Under the pieces are notes generated by a model. It was not told the origin of the DNA and made no database searches. It saw only the letters and a list, made by a program, of their open reading frames with translations. From Lachnospiraceae bacterium (lineage in GTDB: Bacteria > Bacillota > Clostridia > Lachnospirales > Lachnospiraceae): 64,000 nt of DNA. The stretch spans positions 19,941-83,940 of the forward strand of contig CAJTHM010000024.1 of assembly GCA_910576125.1 (NCBI GenBank), in the 5' to 3' direction. How positions within the stretch are numbered: position 1 is the stretch's first letter; every line of letters begins with the position of its first letter. Of this stretch, positions 14,507 to 23,507 are shown one piece after another. A program made the translations under genes and the position numbers.

Positions 14507-17500
14507 AACCAGTTAAACTTGTCATGAACGCATTCGGCCCCTATGCGGACAGGACGGAAATAGATTTTGACAGTTTCGGCGGACAGGGGCTGTACCTGAT
14601 CACAGGGGATACCGGGGCGGGAAAGACCACGATATTTGATGCCATAACTTTCGCGTTGTATGGGGAGGCCAGCGGCGACGTGCGCCGTTCGGATATGTTC
14701 CGCAGCAAGTATGCGAAAGAAGATGTTCCCACCTATGTGGAATATACCTTTATCTGCCGCGGCAAAAAATATACGGTAAAACGTAATCCGGAATACATGA
14801 GGCCGAAAGGGCGGGGAACAGGCTATACGACTCAGAAAGCCGAGGCGGAGCTGATTTATCCGGATAAAAGGGCGCCGGTCACGAAGACAAAGGATGTGAC
14901 AAAGGCTGTGACAGAGCTGATTGGACTGGACCGAAAACAGTTCACCCAGATTGCCATGATAGCCCAGGGTGATTTCCAGAAGCTGCTGCTGGCAGGGACA
15001 GAGGAGCGGGGGGACATCTTTCGCCAGATTTTCGGCACAGGCCTTTACCGGAGGATTCAGGAACAGCTGAAAGCGGCGGTAAAGCTCCAGCGGGATGAAT
15101 ATGAGGAGCTGAAACGCAGCATGAACCAGTATATGGACAGTATCGTCAGTACAGACAGTGCGGATGCCGGCATCTGCGAAAAGCTTCAGGAACTGCAGAA
15201 GACGAAGTTCGACGGTACGGTCGAAGAGGGGATAGAGCTGCTGGCAAAACTGTGCGCGGAGGATGCCGCCGCGCTTAAGATGATAGATGGGCAGCTGGAG
15301 CAGCTGGATGAAGAAATCAGGAAGAAAGACCGGCTCATCATAGACATCAGACACCGGGAGGAGCAGCGAAAGACCCTGTCGGAGAACCAGAGGAAACAGG
15401 AGGAGCTCCAGGAAGAGCTTGCCCGCAGGAAAGATATTTTTGTGCAGGCCGGCCAGAACCGGGAGAAGTGCGGTCCGCTGGAGGAGCAGATTCAGGCAGC
15501 CAGGAAAATCCTGGAGACATTCGACAGCCTGGAGGCCTTGCAGGAAGCCCGGAGAGCTGGTGAACAGGAAATCCAGGCAGAAAAAAAACGCTGCGGGGAT
15601 ATTGCTTTAAGGAGGCAGGCGCTGGAGACCGCTTTGCTGGAGGAGCAGGAAACCTACCGGCTGCTGGCAGGCGCCGGAGAGGCAAAAGAGCGCCTGGAGC
15701 GGAGGCGCAGCGACATCCTGCGTCAGCAGCAGAATATCCAGCGCCAGAACGAAGACCTGGGACAGGAGATAGCGCGTCTGCGGAAGACAGAGCAGGCCCT
15801 TACCGATAATCAGAAGAACCAGCAGGAACTTTTGGCGGACATTGCGGATAAGCAGAGCAGAATAGAGGCCCTGAATAACCGGGATGCAATGCTTTCTTCA
15901 GTGGAGCAGATAAGCGGAAAGCTTGCAGGCCAGCGGGAGCTTTTGCAGAGGCTGATCAAAGAACGGCAAGAGGCAGAAAAAGAGGGGGCCCGGATAAGGA
16001 CTGTGCTGGGCGAACTGTCTGAGCGCAGCGAGACTTTGAGCGCAAGAAAAGATACCTATGAGAAAGAGCGGCAATCTCTTAAAAATATCGGGGAAACCGT
16101 CCTGGCATTCCGCCATGAGGCGGATGAGGCTAAGCAGAGGATACGTCTGTGCGAAGAGCATTCCCATGCCCTGGAAGCATCTGGCAAGGCTGCGGCTGCC
16201 CTGGAAAAGACCTATGAGAAAGAGCGGGAAAGCGCAGAGGCGCATCAGCGGGAGTGGAACTGCTGTCAGGAAGAGTGGGAGTCGCTGGGAGACACAGAAT
16301 CCCGCAGGCTGCTGGCGCAACAGCGGCAGGAAAAGCTGCGGGAGGCGAAGCTTGCGCGGGACAAGCTGAGTGCGGAAACGGAAAATCTGGAGATGCTTCA
16401 AAAAGAGCTGTTCTCCGTAAGGGAAGAGTATCTTACAGCAGCAGAGGAAAAGCAGCGGCTGGGGGATGCATATCGGAGGATGGAGCAGCAGTTCCTGGAT
16501 GCCCAGGCGGGAATGCTTGCCAGAAATCTGGAGGAAGGCGCGGCCTGCCCTGTGTGCGGTTCTGTACATCACCCTGTGCTGGCCCATGTCCCTGAGTCCG
16601 TGCCGGAAAAAGCAAATCTGGACAGAAAAAAGAAAGAACTGTCTGCCGCTGAAGCGAAAGCCGAGCGACTCAGCGAGAGGGCCGGACATTTGAGGGAGCA
16701 GTTCCGGAGACAGTTGTCTCAGATAGAGGATATGGCTCATGGGCTGCTCTGCATGGCTGTGCTGTGGGAGCAGGCTGACGGACAGGAAAAGCCGGACTTT
16801 GTCCTGGAAAAGGAATCCGGGGAGGACGCCGGGTTCCAGAAAAAGCTGAACGGATTTATTGATGAAATACAAAATAGAATAAAATGTTTTGAAGAATCCC
16901 TGGAAGCGGAAATGCTCAGAGCCCAACAGGCATGCGGCAGGAAAAAGGAACTGGATGAACTTCTGAAAGCCGCGGGACAGAGACAGAAAGAATTGGATCA
17001 GAGGCGGCAGGATGCATTGCTGAAGCTGAATACTGCCAGGGGCCAGCATTCCGAAAAACAAACGCAGTGGGAAAGATTTTTATCGGAGCTGCCCGACAAT
17101 CTCCTGCCCGGGCCCAAAATGCCCCGAGCGGAATGGCCTGCGGAGAAAATATCATCCTCTCTGCGCCGGGTATATGAGAACAGCTGCATGAAATTGGAGC
17201 AGGCCGAAACGGGAAGAAAGCAGCTGGAGAGTTTAGAGGCGCACATCGCAGAGGCAGAAGAGAGGAAAAAGCAGCTGGAAGAAATGATAGCACAAAACAG
17301 GGAGCAGGCCGCCAATCTGCTGGGCCGCGAGGAATCTGCGGGAAAGCAGCTGGCCGGGGAACTGCAGAAAACGAGGACAGTAACGGCGGAAGCAGACAGA
17401 CTGTTTGAGGAATACAGGCAGGAAAGGCCCATAGAAACGATTGCCGAGATATTTGAAAACAATCAGGAGAAAGCAAATTCTGCATCTTTGACGCGAACAG

Positions 17501-18924
17501 AATCCTATCTGACCAGCCTGACCGAATGGAAAAAGAGGATACAGGAAGAAATCGTGCTCCGTCAGCAGCTGACAGAACATCGCCGGCAGAAAGAAGAACA
17601 GCTGGCCCGGATACAAGCCTTACTGGGTGAACTGGAAAAGGAGCTTGCAGGCATCCAAGGCAGAAAGTCGGACCGCGCCGGACAGCTGTGGGACAGTCTC
17701 ATTGCCTTTTACGACAGCCGCAGCGAAAAACCGACGGGCTTGGATTTTTCTCCCGACAGCCGGCCGGAGGGGACAGATTTGCGGGAACTTGCCATACAGG
17801 CCCTGGAGAAGCTTTCGGATGCCATGCTTCTTTTGGAGGAAGATATCCGGCGAAACCGCACAGAACTGGAGAGACGGCAGGAACTGGAACAGAGCATCCC
17901 GCAGAAAGAAGCGCTCAGGAATCAGCTTCTGGAGGAATGCCGGGAACTGGAGCTGGCTCTGGCCGGGAAAGCTGCGGAGAACGCGGCAAGGCAGGAGCAG
18001 ATAGCGACTCTTACAGAACAGCTTGGCGGAGAGACCAGAGACAGGACGCTGGAACGCATTTCCGTCCTGCAGAAGCAGAAAACAGAGCTGGATGAGGCCT
18101 ATCAGCTGGCAGAACATAACTTTTCGGAATACCGAACCCAGAACGAGTGCCTGACCGCAACAATCGAGACATTGCGGCAGCAGCTGGCTGCGGCAGGAGA
18201 CATCCGGCTTCAGGAGGAAACAGTGGCCGCGGAAAGAGAGGAGAGGCAGCGCGCCAAAAGAGAGAGCAGCGCCAGAAGGGACCGGATATACACAGCTCTC
18301 ACCCGTAACCAGGATATCCTGCACAAAGTCAGAAGCAGACAGGAGGATATCACCGCAGTGGAGAAAAAGTATATATGGATGCGCGCTCTGGCCGATACTG
18401 CCAACGGCAATCTGACCGGTAAACAGAAGATAGAGCTGGAGACCTATATCCAGATGACTTATTTCGACCGTATCATCAGAAGGGCGAATCTGCGTCTTCT
18501 GACCATGAGCGGCGGACAATATGAACTGAAGAGGGAGCAGGGAGACAATCTGAAAGGAAAAGCAGGACTGGAACTTGGCGTGATCGACCATTATAACGCC
18601 ACTGGGCGCAGCGTGAAGACCCTGTCAGGGGGCGAGTCCTTTCAGGCATCCCTTTCTCTTGCGCTGGGCCTGGCGGACGAAATCCAGTCTTACGCCGGAG
18701 GAATCCAGATGGAGTGCATGTTCGTGGACGAGGGCTTCGGCTCCCTGGACGAGGAGGCCCTGGCCCAGGCCATGAATGCCCTCCGGCAGCTCACCGAGGG
18801 CAGGCGTCTGGTAGGCATCATTTCCCATGTATCCGAGCTGAAAGAGCGCATCGACAGGAAAATCCTGGTCACCAAATACAGAGACAGGGACGGAATCGGC
18901 AGCAAGGTGAAGATAGTGATATAA
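14503..18924 (+). CDS. sbcC: Exonuclease SbcC (Rad50-type ATPase subunit)
   Basis: 1473 residues. N-terminal Walker A is YLITGDTGAGKTTIFDAITF (about 31-50). Two very long coiled-coil arms surround a zinc-hook AACPVCGSVHHP near residue 683. The C-terminal ABC signature is VKTLSGGESFQASLSLALG and Walker B MFVDEGFGSLDEEAL. The zinc hook dimerises two SbcC arms so that SbcD can process DNA ends. At 1473 residues it is considerably longer than typical SbcC (about 1000-1130), the excess lying in glutamine/glutamate-rich coiled coils. A frame of 387 codons on the opposite strand is a codon-bias shadow. Confidence 0.96.
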   Translation: MKPVKLVMNAFGPYADRTEIDFDSFGGQGLYLITGDTGAGKTTIFDAITFALYGEASGDVRRSDMFRSKYAKEDVPTYVEYTFICRGKKYTVKRNPEYMRPKGRGTGYTTQKAEAELIYPDKRAPVTKTKDVTKAVTELIGLDRKQFTQIAMIAQGDFQKLLLAGTEERGDIFRQIFGTGLYRRIQEQLKAAVKLQRDEYEELKRSMNQYMDSIVSTDSADAGICEKLQELQKTKFDGTVEEGIELLAKLCAEDAAALKMIDGQLEQLDEEIRKKDRLIIDIRHREEQRKTLSENQRKQEELQEELARRKDIFVQAGQNREKCGPLEEQIQAARKILETFDSLEALQEARRAGEQEIQAEKKRCGDIALRRQALETALLEEQETYRLLAGAGEAKERLERRRSDILRQQQNIQRQNEDLGQEIARLRKTEQALTDNQKNQQELLADIADKQSRIEALNNRDAMLSSVEQISGKLAGQRELLQRLIKERQEAEKEGARIRTVLGELSERSETLSARKDTYEKERQSLKNIGETVLAFRHEADEAKQRIRLCEEHSHALEASGKAAAALEKTYEKERESAEAHQREWNCCQEEWESLGDTESRRLLAQQRQEKLREAKLARDKLSAETENLEMLQKELFSVREEYLTAAEEKQRLGDAYRRMEQQFLDAQAGMLARNLEEGAACPVCGSVHHPVLAHVPESVPEKANLDRKKKELSAAEAKAERLSERAGHLREQFRRQLSQIEDMAHGLLCMAVLWEQADGQEKPDFVLEKESGEDAGFQKKLNGFIDEIQNRIKCFEESLEAEMLRAQQACGRKKELDELLKAAGQRQKELDQRRQDALLKLNTARGQHSEKQTQWERFLSELPDNLLPGPKMPRAEWPAEKISSSLRRVYENSCMKLEQAETGRKQLESLEAHIAEAEERKKQLEEMIAQNREQAANLLGREESAGKQLAGELQKTRTVTAEADRLFEEYRQERPIETIAEIFENNQEKANSASLTRTESYLTSLTEWKKRIQEEIVLRQQLTEHRRQKEEQLARIQALLGELEKELAGIQGRKSDRAGQLWDSLIAFYDSRSEKPTGLDFSPDSRPEGTDLRELAIQALEKLSDAMLLLEEDIRRNRTELERRQELEQSIPQKEALRNQLLEECRELELALAGKAAENAARQEQIATLTEQLGGETRDRTLERISVLQKQKTELDEAYQLAEHNFSEYRTQNECLTATIETLRQQLAAAGDIRLQEETVAAEREERQRAKRESSARRDRIYTALTRNQDILHKVRSRQEDITAVEKKYIWMRALADTANGNLTGKQKIELETYIQMTYFDRIIRRANLRLLTMSGGQYELKREQGDNLKGKAGLELGVIDHYNATGRSVKTLSGGESFQASLSLALGLADEIQSYAGGIQMECMFVDEGFGSLDEEALAQAMNALRQLTEGRRLVGIISHVSELKERIDRKILVTKYRDRDGIGSKVKIVI

Positions 18925-18954
18925 ATGGCCATATAAAAGTCGGTTTTACAGCAC

Positions 18955-19010
18955 TTGACAAATATATCGGCAGGTGATATATTGATAGTATGATATATCG
19001 CCTGCCGATA
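18955..19010 (+). promoter_or_regulatory. Promoter with overlapping 18-bp operator for padR operon
   Basis: TTGACA (18955-18960), 17-base spacer, TATATT (18978-18983): a near-consensus housekeeping promoter. An inverted repeat TATCGGCAGGTGATATAT (18965-18982) / ATATATCGCCTGCCGATA (18993-19010), with one mismatch, covers the spacer, the -10 box and the start site. Its placement just upstream of a PadR-type repressor gene argues for autorepression. Confidence 0.85.
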
Positions 19011-19059
19011 CGTTGTGCTGCGATATGACGATCTGCGGCAGGAAACGGAAGGAGAGAAA

Positions 19060-19380
19060 ATGGAGAAGCAGACCCCATTGACGGAAGCGCTGTTCTATAT
19101 TCTATTGTCCGTTCGAAAGCCCAACCACGGCTACGGAATCATCCAGGAGGTGCAGGAACTCACGGACGGGCGGGTAGTGCTGGGCCCCGGCACCCTTTAT
19201 GGGGCCATGCAGACCATGACGGCCAGGGGATGGATCCGGATTTACAGCGAAGAGACAGATTCCCGGAAGAAAAAGGAATATATCATCACGGAGACCGGCA
19301 GAAAAGTTTTTGCGGAAGAAAAAAGGCGTCTGGAGGAACTTCTGCGGAACGCGGAGAGAATGGAGGAGGGGACATGGTAA
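19060..19380 (+). CDS. PadR-family transcriptional repressor
   Basis: 106 residues. The winged helix-turn-helix is PLTEALFYILLSVRKPNHGY, then GIIQEVQELTDGRVVLGPGT and LYGAMQTMTARGWI, with the wing KKKEYIITETGRKVF. The C-terminal helix (EEKRRLEELLRNAERME) is the dimerisation element of small PadR proteins. ATG 19060 follows GGAAGGAGAG. It overlaps the DUF2812 gene by 7 bases, the common PadR-DUF2812 pairing. The upstream palindrome across the promoter is the likely binding site. Confidence 0.9.
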   Translation: MEKQTPLTEALFYILLSVRKPNHGYGIIQEVQELTDGRVVLGPGTLYGAMQTMTARGWIRIYSEETDSRKKKEYIITETGRKVFAEEKRRLEELLRNAERMEEGTW

Positions 19381-20096
19381 GATTTCGGCTGTATGCAAAT
19401 AAGGACGAGGAGACGGCATACCTGAATGAAATGGCGGCGAGAGGCTATGCGATGACAGGATTTTTCGCAGGTTTCTACTCTTTTGAAAAATGCCGGCCCG
19501 GGGAGTTCATCTATCAGGTGGACATCACGGAGGGGTGGTTCCGGGTGAGCAGCGACTACAGGGAATTCATGCAGGAAATGGGCGTGGAAATCATATGTCC
19601 GTGGGGGATGTGGGTGATCCTGCGGAAGAAAGCGGCGGAGGGCTCTTTCGTGCTCTATACGGATGTGGAGTCCGGCATCGAGCATTATACGAAGATCAAG
19701 AAAATGTTTAAGACGGCTACGATGCTCGAACTTATCTGTCTCATCATGGAGATTGCGCTTGCCGGCAGCACCACGGATAAGGCCACAATCGCTATGGCCC
19801 TGGCTTTCATTTCCCTGGTGGGAGCAATCGTCATTGTTTTCTTACGGGAGATAGCCCGGGTGAACGGGATTCTGGCACAGCTCCGGGAAAGGGCAGGACA
19901 GGAGTCTCCCGGGAATCGATGCGGGAAGTCCAATGTGTCGCTTCTTCTGTCTCTGGGGCTTACCCTGAATGGAATCGGCTATCTGATACCGACGGGGAGC
20001 ACCCTGTATGCAGCGGTGAGGGGTATCCTCCACGGCCTGGCCATTGTCTTTATGGGCCTGGGAATCATAAGCACATTGTGGAAGAGAGAAGACTGA
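19374..20096 (+). CDS. DUF2812 membrane protein
   Basis: 240 residues. The N-terminal soluble domain (VRFRLYANKDEETAYLNEMA, then GYAMTGFFAGFYSFEKCRPG and YQVDITEG) is the DUF2812 signature. It is followed by paired hydrophobic helices (about 115-160: MLELICLIMEIALAGSTT and IAMALAFISLVGAIVIVFL) and another pair near the C-terminus. DUF2812 genes usually sit directly behind a PadR regulator, as here (7-base overlap). The function is unknown; membrane stress or drug response is a common guess from the PadR link. Confidence 0.8.
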   Translation: MVRFRLYANKDEETAYLNEMAARGYAMTGFFAGFYSFEKCRPGEFIYQVDITEGWFRVSSDYREFMQEMGVEIICPWGMWVILRKKAAEGSFVLYTDVESGIEHYTKIKKMFKTATMLELICLIMEIALAGSTTDKATIAMALAFISLVGAIVIVFLREIARVNGILAQLRERAGQESPGNRCGKSNVSLLLSLGLTLNGIGYLIPTGSTLYAAVRGILHGLAIVFMGLGIISTLWKRED

Positions 20097-20130
20097 GGAT
20101 TAACGCGATGGAAAGCGGCGGACGGACTGC

Positions 20131-20159
20131 TTGACATCCCCTGGCGCGGACGGTATAAT
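20131..20159 (+). promoter_or_regulatory. Consensus promoter of the NYN-LOTUS gene
   Basis: TTGACA at 20131-20136 and TATAAT at 20154-20159 with a 17-base spacer is a perfect sigma-A consensus. It leaves a leader of about 170 bases before the ATG at 20336, containing a possible 50-codon upstream ORF. Confidence 0.85.
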
Positions 20160-20211
20160 CAAATCAGTAATGAGGAACCGAAAACGCAGGAATACAGAGG
20201 GGAGAGGCCGC

Positions 20212-20364
20212 ATGATTCGTTTTGGAACCGGCGGCCGGCTGGCCGTCATAGGGGACGGATTTACAAAGCAGAACATTCAGATTCCGGCCAGGGCATTGTG
20301 CGGGTCACCACAGGCGGTGAAACAGGGGGATAGCTATGGAAGAAATCATGGAATCATTATCTAA
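20212..20364 (+). other. Possible 50-codon upstream ORF overlapping the NYN gene start
   Basis: ATG 20212 is preceded by AGGGGAGAGG and opens a 50-codon frame (MIRFGTGGRLAVIGDGFTKQ...) ending TAA at 20362-20364, 26 bases inside the NYN-LOTUS gene in another frame. It could tune translation of that gene, or be chance. There is no similarity to known proteins. Confidence 0.25.
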
Positions 20365-21334
20365 TGAAAAAATGCAGTTCGCGGTGCTGATCGATGCCGA
20401 CAACATCAGCTCGAAATACGCGGTCACAATATTTGAAGAACTGGAAAAGTACGGTGTCACCAGCTACCGGCGCATCTACGGCAACTGGTCCAAGGGAAAC
20501 GGCTGGTCAGAGGGCATGCTCCTGGAGTATTCCATCATGCCCGTGCAGCAGTTTTCCTATACTACAGGGAAAAACGCCACGGACATGGCTATGGTAATCG
20601 ATGCCATGGACATTCTTTACAAAAACAAAGTGCAGGGCTTCTGCCTGGTCACCAGCGACAGCGATTTCACAAGGCTAGCCATGCGCCTGCGGGAGGAGAA
20701 CATGTTCGTGCTGGGTATGGGGGAATCCAAGACGCCTCTGGCGCTGACAAGGGCCTGCAATAAATTCATCCATCTGAACCTGGTGGCAGACGCAGGAGAC
20801 AGCGCCGCCGAGGTGAGGACTTCTTCCGGAGAGAAAGGTTCCAGAACAGGCGGATACGGCGGACAGACGGATACGGCGGCCGCCGACGAGCAGAACGTGA
20901 CATCCCTGGCCGAGGTGCGCCAGGTGATTCTGGCTCTTATCAATGAAAACGGCGGAAAGCATGTGGATCTGGCCCAGCTGGGCAATCGCCTGAATGACAA
21001 ATTTTCGGATTTTGATGTACGAAATTACGGTTATTCCAAGCTGAGCACCATGATAGATCAGGAACTCACCGACCTGCATGTGAAGAAAATCAGCAACCAG
21101 TATTATGTGGAACGCCGCTCCAACCTGACCAAGGAAGAGCTGGAGCGGGAAATCTGCCGCATGATTGAGAAGAACGGCGGCATGGTGGAGAATCTGGCCA
21201 GCCTGAACGACGAACTGCACAAGAAATACAAGCAGCTGGACTTCAAGCAGTTCGGCTACAGCAGGATTTCCAGTTTCCTGCGGAGCCTGAACTCCGTGAC
21301 AGTCCACGAGAACGAGGTATCTTTGAAAAAGTAG
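20336..21334 (+). CDS. NYN-domain (PIN-like) protein with two OST-HTH/LOTUS domains
   Basis: 332 residues. The N-terminal NYN/LabA-like nuclease fold reads FAVLIDADNISSKYAVTIFE, then GKNATDMAMVIDAMDILY and FCLVTSDSDFTRLAMRLRE, keeping the acidic residues of PIN-type RNases. Two C-terminal LOTUS repeats follow (about 195-260, LAEVRQVILALINENGGKHV; about 262-330, KEELEREICRMIEKNGGMVE), each ending in FDVRNYGYSKLS or LDFKQFGYSRIS. LOTUS domains bind RNA (G4 RNA in several systems), so an RNA-processing role is inferred. It has its own consensus promoter at 20131. Confidence 0.88.
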   Translation: MEEIMESLSNEKMQFAVLIDADNISSKYAVTIFEELEKYGVTSYRRIYGNWSKGNGWSEGMLLEYSIMPVQQFSYTTGKNATDMAMVIDAMDILYKNKVQGFCLVTSDSDFTRLAMRLREENMFVLGMGESKTPLALTRACNKFIHLNLVADAGDSAAEVRTSSGEKGSRTGGYGGQTDTAAADEQNVTSLAEVRQVILALINENGGKHVDLAQLGNRLNDKFSDFDVRNYGYSKLSTMIDQELTDLHVKKISNQYYVERRSNLTKEELEREICRMIEKNGGMVENLASLNDELHKKYKQLDFKQFGYSRISSFLRSLNSVTVHENEVSLKK

Positions 21335-21357
21335 AACGGAGACGGTATCAGACAAAA

Positions 21358-22713
21358 ATGGATTTGAATATATTTGACTACATGCGCAGCAACGATATGG
21401 AAAAGGAGGCTCCGCTGGCTGCCAGGATGCGCCCCAGGACGCTGGATGAGGTAGCGGGGCAGGAGCACATCATCGGAAAGGACAAGCTGCTCTACCGGGC
21501 CATCAAAGCGGACAAAATCAGTTCCGTCATCTTCTACGGGCCTCCCGGCACGGGAAAGACCACGCTGGCCAAGGTAATCGCCAGCACTACCAGCGCCGAA
21601 TTCACCCAGATCAACGCCACTGTGGCCGGCAAGAAAGACATGGAGGAAGTAGTGGCAAAGGCCAAAGAGATACAGGGGATGTACGGAAAGCGCACCATCC
21701 TCTTTATCGATGAGATACACCGCTTCAACAAGGCCCAGCAGGATTATCTGCTGCCCTTCGTGGAAGACGGAACCGTGATATTGATTGGCGCCACCACGGA
21801 GAACCCTTACTTCGAGGTGAACGGCGCTCTGCTGTCCCGCTCCATCATTTTTGAGCTGAAGCCCATTCCCATGGAGGCTGTGCGGGAGCTTCTGAAAAAA
21901 GCCGTCTACGATACGGAGAGGGGCATGGGCGCTTATGAGGCGGTAATCGACGAGGACGCTCTGGATTTCCTGGCGGACATTTCCGGCGGGGATGCCAGAC
22001 ATGCCCTGAACGCCATCGAACTGGGCATCATGAGTACGGGCCGCGGCGATGACGGAAAGATACATATCACTTTGGATGTAGCCCAGGAGTGCATCCAGAA
22101 GAGGGCGGCGCGGTACGACAAGTCCGGCGACAACCATTATGATACCATTTCCGCGTTCATCAAGAGCATGAGAGGGTCTGACCCGGACGCCGCGGTCTAC
22201 TATCTTGCCAGGATGCTCTATGCGGGAGAAAATGTGGCGTTCGTGGCCAGACGGATCATGATATGCGCAGCGGAGGACGTGGGGAACGCGGATCCGCAGG
22301 CGCTGGTGGTAGCCACCAATGCCTCCCTTGCGGTAGAGCGCATCGGCATGCCGGAGGCCCAGATTATCCTGGCCCAGGCCGCGGCCTATGTGGCCAGCGC
22401 GCCCAAGAGCAATTCGTCCAGCGAGGCCGTCTTCAGAGCGATGGAGGAAGTAGGCCGGACAGGGAATCTGCCGATCCCCACCCACCTGCAGGATGCCCAT
22501 TACAAGGGAGCGGCGAAGCTGGGCCGGGGGACAGGCTATAAATATGCCCATGACTATCCCAATCATTACGTGAAGCAGCAATATCTTCCCTATGAGCTGG
22601 ACGGAAAAGAGTTCTACAGGCCCAGCGGAAACGGCTATGAGGCGAAGATACGGGAGCACATGCAAAGAATCAAAAAAGAGGAAAACGAAAGACAGAAGAC
22701 ACAGAACGCATGA
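21358..22713 (+). CDS. rarA: Replication-associated recombination protein A (RarA/MgsA)
   Basis: 451-residue clamp-loader-like AAA+ ATPase. Motifs are PLAARMRPRTLDEVAGQEHI, Walker A FYGPPGTGKTTLAKVIA (about 60-76), Walker B TILFIDEIHRFNKAQQDYLL, sensor GATTENPYFEVN and the C-terminal RarA domain (PEAQIILAQAAAYVASAPKS, then GAAKLGRGTGYKYAHDYPNH). RarA tetramers act at stalled forks and gaps. The gene starts 23 bases after the NYN-LOTUS gene and probably shares its transcript. A 498-codon antisense frame is a shadow. Confidence 0.95.
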   Translation: MDLNIFDYMRSNDMEKEAPLAARMRPRTLDEVAGQEHIIGKDKLLYRAIKADKISSVIFYGPPGTGKTTLAKVIASTTSAEFTQINATVAGKKDMEEVVAKAKEIQGMYGKRTILFIDEIHRFNKAQQDYLLPFVEDGTVILIGATTENPYFEVNGALLSRSIIFELKPIPMEAVRELLKKAVYDTERGMGAYEAVIDEDALDFLADISGGDARHALNAIELGIMSTGRGDDGKIHITLDVAQECIQKRAARYDKSGDNHYDTISAFIKSMRGSDPDAAVYYLARMLYAGENVAFVARRIMICAAEDVGNADPQALVVATNASLAVERIGMPEAQIILAQAAAYVASAPKSNSSSEAVFRAMEEVGRTGNLPIPTHLQDAHYKGAAKLGRGTGYKYAHDYPNHYVKQQYLPYELDGKEFYRPSGNGYEAKIREHMQRIKKEENERQKTQNA

Positions 22714-22718
22714 AAGAA

Positions 22719-22755
22719 AAGGTGCGGCATCCTCATTCAGAGGAAACTGCACCTT
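22719..22755 (+). terminator. Hairpin just after rarA
   Basis: AAGGTGC (22719-22725) and GCACCTT (22749-22755) pair, with an inner CCTC/GAGG; it starts 5 bases after the rarA stop. The stem is preceded by an A-run, and on the minus strand CTTTTCTTTC follows, so it could also end the convergent transcript. There is no clear U tract on the plus strand. Confidence 0.45.
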
Positions 22756-22786
22756 CTGTGAAGAACATGACAGATTATCAGATATA

Positions 22787-22848
22787 CTACATAACGCCAG
22801 AATTTACCGTATTGCCTTGGTTAAACGTATATGGCTGGCGTTATGTAG
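22787..22848. repeat. Perfect 14-bp inverted repeat between convergent genes
   Basis: CTACATAACGCCAG (22787-22800) and CTGGCGTTATGTAG (22835-22848) are exact complements separated by 34 bases. It lies between the ends of rarA (plus) and the DUF4364 gene (minus). No U tract follows on either side. It may be a bidirectional 3' structure or the footprint of a small mobile element. Confidence 0.5.
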
Positions 22849-22932
22849 TCAGGTTACTCGGAAATTTTAACTGTTAAGCAGTACAAATCAAGTATAGCAT
22901 GGTTCAGAGGTAATGTCCATTCGGATTCCGTT

Positions 22933-23451
22933 TCAAAAAAGCTCCCCCACCAGATACTGGTATATCTCCTGGTTCTTTTCCTGCCATTTATTACAGATGT
23001 TCTCGGCAATTTCCTCCGTGGGGACAGATATCCGGATGTCCACCAGGTTGATGTCCCTGTCCTTTGCCACCAGATGGGCCTCGTATCCCCCGGCTCTGGC
23101 AGTGTAATAATAATCTCCCAGCACGGAAACCTCATTGCGGAGCACATACTCGTTTTCCCGGAAGTAGTCATCGATATCCTGTTTGATACTGTAATTAATC
23201 AGGTTCCGGAAAAAGTTCAGCGTCTCCCGCCCCTCCGCCGTGATGGACAGATGGGTGCGGTTGCGGATGGTCTCCTGGGAAATCATATGGGCCTCGGTGA
23301 GCGCATTGATGACCTGCTGGAGGGTCAGATAGTTCGTATATTCCTTTTCCAGGATATAATCGCTGACCTGCGCGTTGGTCAAAGGGAAATTGACCCGGTT
23401 CAGCATGTATAGCACGATTAACTTATACAGAGTCAGTGGATCCTGTAGCAT
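22933..23451 (-). CDS. DUF4364 family protein
   Basis: 172 residues. The N-terminal half resembles a winged helix: DPLTLYKLIVLYMLNRVNFP, LTNAQVSDYILEKEYTNYLT and LQQVINALTEAHMISQETIR. The C-terminal half is beta-rich (NEVSVLGDYYYTARAGGYEA, then NICNKWQEKNQEIYQYLVG). DUF4364 is a clostridial family of predicted regulators without a known target. The chosen start MLQDPL has AAGGAAGCGGG upstream; a start 18 bases earlier is possible but worse spaced. It lies 57 bases downstream of the malic enzyme gene on the same strand. Confidence 0.8.
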   Translation of the reverse strand: MLQDPLTLYKLIVLYMLNRVNFPLTNAQVSDYILEKEYTNYLTLQQVINALTEAHMISQETIRNRTHLSITAEGRETLNFFRNLINYSIKQDIDDYFRENEYVLRNEVSVLGDYYYTARAGGYEAHLVAKDRDINLVDIRISVPTEEIAENICNKWQEKNQEIYQYLVGELF

Positions 23452-23507
23452 TTTCCCGCTTCCTTTCATTCAGCTTTTAAACAACCCGGAATCTGTATGT
23501 ACTGGGC

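Noticed and set aside
15898..17061. 387-codon minus-strand frame inside sbcC
   Set aside because: It has no ribosome-binding site or recognisable domain and lies wholly opposite coding sequence with strong codon bias; the plus-strand gene is certain.
19230..19373. N-terminal extension of the DUF2812 gene
   Set aside because: This part overlaps the PadR gene in another frame; ATG 19374 matches the family start.
21256..22752. 498-codon minus-strand frame opposite rarA
   Set aside because: Shadow of rarA; composition is low-information and it crosses two genes' borders with no start signal.
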